From contig CAKNFP010000001.1 in assembly GCA_930633525.1 (NCBI GenBank), positions 1,094,001 through 1,158,000 of the forward strand: 64,000 nucleotides of DNA, given 5' to 3'. Made by a program: the position numbers and the translations under genes. The DNA is from Hyphomicrobiales bacterium (GTDB lineage Bacteria > Pseudomonadota > Alphaproteobacteria > Rhizobiales > Beijerinckiaceae). The notes under the pieces were generated by a model. It made no database searches. It saw only the letters and a program-made list of their open reading frames with translations, and was not told the origin of the DNA. Of the stretch, positions 62,506 to 64,000 are shown piece by piece. Each line of letters starts with the position of its first letter. Positions within the stretch are counted from its first letter, which is position 1.

Positions 62506-62728
62506 GCAACTATCCTTGGTTCAGGCTCTTGCTTCGGTCTCTTGGCGGGGGCCATGTTATGGCCTGATCCGTCAACAGGTTCAGAGGTGATATGGGCCCT
62601 TCATGCAAAAAGGGCCAGAGCATTTTCGTCCGTGCGGCGATAACGGCGGTCAATCCCCGTCTCGCGCAATCCCGGGCGAAGAGCCTTTCGGATGTCCGCC
62701 GGATTTGCCCCGCGCGGGATGGCGAGGG

Positions 62729-63049
62729 TCATTTCGACCGGGTTCCTGCTTCGCCGCTGTCCTGTGTCGAGATCAGCGCGTCGATCAGGCGACGGCGCGT
62801 CGCCGCGTCCAGCGAATTCAGGAGACGCGTGGCCTGCTCGGCGGCGGTGAGGATGTCGCGGCCGTTATGGGTGTCGGATTGCGGCTGGCGGGTCCCAGGG
62901 CCTGCCTTGCCGACACTGCCGGTGATGACCCCATCGGATCGGGCCGCGGCTGCGGGATGGGCGTGGCGCGGCTCCTCCGCCCTGTCGTGGACGGGCGAGA
63001 ACCAGTAGATTGCCGCGATGCAGATGGCGCAGCGCCATAGCAGACTCAT
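62729..63049 (-). CDS. Small exported protein, probably DUF5330
   Basis: A 106-residue protein with a short hydrophobic N-terminus (MSLLWRCAICIAAIYWFSPV), a low-complexity stretch (RAEEPRHAHPAAAARSDGVITGSVGKAGPG) and a small helical end (RDILTAAEQATRLLNSLDAATRRRLIDALISTQ). It fits the DUF5330 family often found next to sufE in this order. Function unknown; the membrane anchor or signal is weakly defined. Confidence 0.68.
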   Translation of the reverse strand: MSLLWRCAICIAAIYWFSPVHDRAEEPRHAHPAAAARSDGVITGSVGKAGPGTRQPQSDTHNGRDILTAAEQATRLLNSLDAATRRRLIDALISTQDSGEAGTRSK

Positions 63050-63251
63050 GGAACGTCGCTCACGTCAGGTCTCCCGACGATAGAATGACAAGTCTCGCGC
63101 AGTTTTCTCGCTGAACCCCTGCCTGAACGTTAGGCGCAAGCGCGGCAGCTTGCGCCTCTGACGAGATTCAGCGCGTTGCCGCACTGTCCAGGTAAGATGC
63201 AAAGCGTTTCTTAGCGTTCGTTTAAGCCGCGACTGCCATTGTGAGGGTTCA

Positions 63252-64000
63252 ATGGAAAGGGGCGCGCCTATCGAGCGTGTGACAATCGTGACCGCTTTGA
63301 TATCTGGATTGTCGATGCGTCAACGTCTGGCCAGCTTGATTCACCCCTCCGTGGGGGAGGATGAAGATGAGCGCGCGCGTCACGAGCATTTCATCGTAAC
63401 GCGCCTGATCGTCGCTTTCGTGGCCCTGACGGCGCTGCCGCTCTATCTCGCGGTTTTCGGCGTGCCGTCGCTTGCCCAGCTCCTCGTGCTCATCTTCCTC
63501 GCCGCTCCGATCGGCGCTGTCGTGCTGCTGTCGCGGACTGGGCGGCTCGACGTTGCCTATGGTCTGTCGTCGGCGTCCTTCGCGTTGCTCGTCCTGGTGC
63601 TCGCCACGGCCTCCGGCGGCACCACTTCGCCCGCGTTGATCTGCCTTGTGGCCCTGCCGGTGGAGGCGCTTCTGTCGGGCTCGACGCGCCTGGTGCTTGC
63701 GTCGAGCTTCATGGGTGTCGTTGCCGCGTTTACCGTTGCGGTCCTGCAGGCGCTGGGCTTCGTGCAGGCTGGCGGCGTGCAGCCCGGGTTGATGATGCCG
63801 CTCTGCGCATCGGCGGCGATCGGCTACGTGGCGACTCAGGCGCTTGCGGCCTGCCGCCGGGAGGCCAAGGACCGCGCGGTCATCGCCCAGCATGACGCGC
63901 GTGATCAGGTGGTCCTGGAGACGATCGGCGATCTCGTGACATGGCATGATCGCAGCGGCTCGGTGGTTTTCGTCAGCGCGGCCGCCGAGGTGCTGACCGG
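63252..64000 (+). CDS. PAS-type sensor histidine kinase, N-terminal part (cut by window edge)
   Basis: The frame is open from ATG 63252 (GAGGG just upstream) to the right edge, 249 codons. Residues about 45-185 hold five or six membrane helices (LIVAFVALTALPLYLAVFG, LAQLLVLIFLAAPIGAVVLL, LSSASFALLVLVLATASGG and so on). A linker and the start of a PAS domain follow (DQVVLETIGDLVTWHDRSGSVVFVSAAAEVLTG). This layout fits the PdhS/PleC-like sensor kinases that lie near sufE in Hyphomicrobiales and act in cell-cycle signalling. The kinase core is outside the window, so the class is an inference. ATG 63315 is an alternative start. Confidence 0.8.
   Translation, partial: MERGAPIERVTIVTALISGLSMRQRLASLIHPSVGEDEDERARHEHFIVTRLIVAFVALTALPLYLAVFGVPSLAQLLVLIFLAAPIGAVVLLSRTGRLDVAYGLSSASFALLVLVLATASGGTTSPALICLVALPVEALLSGSTRLVLASSFMGVVAAFTVAVLQALGFVQAGGVQPGLMMPLCASAAIGYVATQALAACRREAKDRAVIAQHDARDQVVLETIGDLVTWHDRSGSVVFVSAAAEVLT

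Overview
The window is GC-rich, densely coded chromosomal DNA from an alphaproteobacterium, most likely of the order Hyphomicrobiales (Rhizobiales). The evidence is gene content: a MucR/Ros regulator beside DUF6456, SufE and a PAS-type sensor kinase, a Tat-exported TIGR03808 protein, an ExsH-like RTX glycanase and DUF1194/DUF853 proteins. The genus cannot be fixed from the sequence. There is no integrase, transposase, CRISPR array, rRNA or tRNA. The clearest signs of turnover are a decayed SMR drug-transporter gene and many short divergent or convergent modules.

Layout. 1-1574: 5' part of a secreted GH16 glycanase with RTX repeats and DUF4214 (runs off the left edge). 2196-3525: SMR pseudogene overlapping a prephenate/arogenate dehydrogenase gene that carries a putative attenuator with a Tyr-Tyr leader peptide. 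3783-6407: MHS permease plus mannonate dehydratase. 6507-8964: outer-membrane-type protein plus ManC/AlgA (GDP-mannose supply). 9478-10626: PhnM without other phn genes. 10834-18311: alpha-2-macroglobulin plus PBP1C. 18336-21364: PaiB and EamA transporter divergent from a MocR regulator. 21530-25278: RhlE-type helicase, FUSC protein, PRC-barrel protein. 25404-31542: four-gene oligopeptide-type ABC importer. 31763-40887: four glycosyltransferase genes (one fused to a deacetylase) divergent from a catalytically dead ABC exporter and a cyclic-nucleotide-binding protein. 41071-44364: UDP-glucose dehydrogenase and FkbM methyltransferase, with an asparaginase. 44359-50669: Tat-exported repeat protein, Tat lipoprotein hydrolase, DUF4332, DUF2267-like, HerA-like ATPase and a DUF1194 protein. 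50649-54348: MurJ-type flippase, GtrB/ArnC-type glycosyltransferase and divergent YdjC-type deacetylase. 54472-59580: superoxide dismutase, a large disordered membrane-anchored protein and oligopeptidase B. 60174-64000: MucR, DUF6456, SufE, DUF5330-like and the 5' end of a sensor kinase.

Cell-surface carbohydrate chemistry dominates: GDP-mannose and UDP-glucuronate supply, several glycosyltransferases, two deacetylases, a flippase, a secreted glycanase and MucR, a known regulator of exopolysaccharide in rhizobia. The best candidates for undescribed biology are the glycosyltransferase/pseudo-ABC/cNMP module (31763-40887), the Tyr leader upstream of the tyrA-like gene (3353-3525), and the flippase/glycosyltransferase/YdjC deacetylase set (50649-54348), which looks like a lipid-linked sugar modification pathway.
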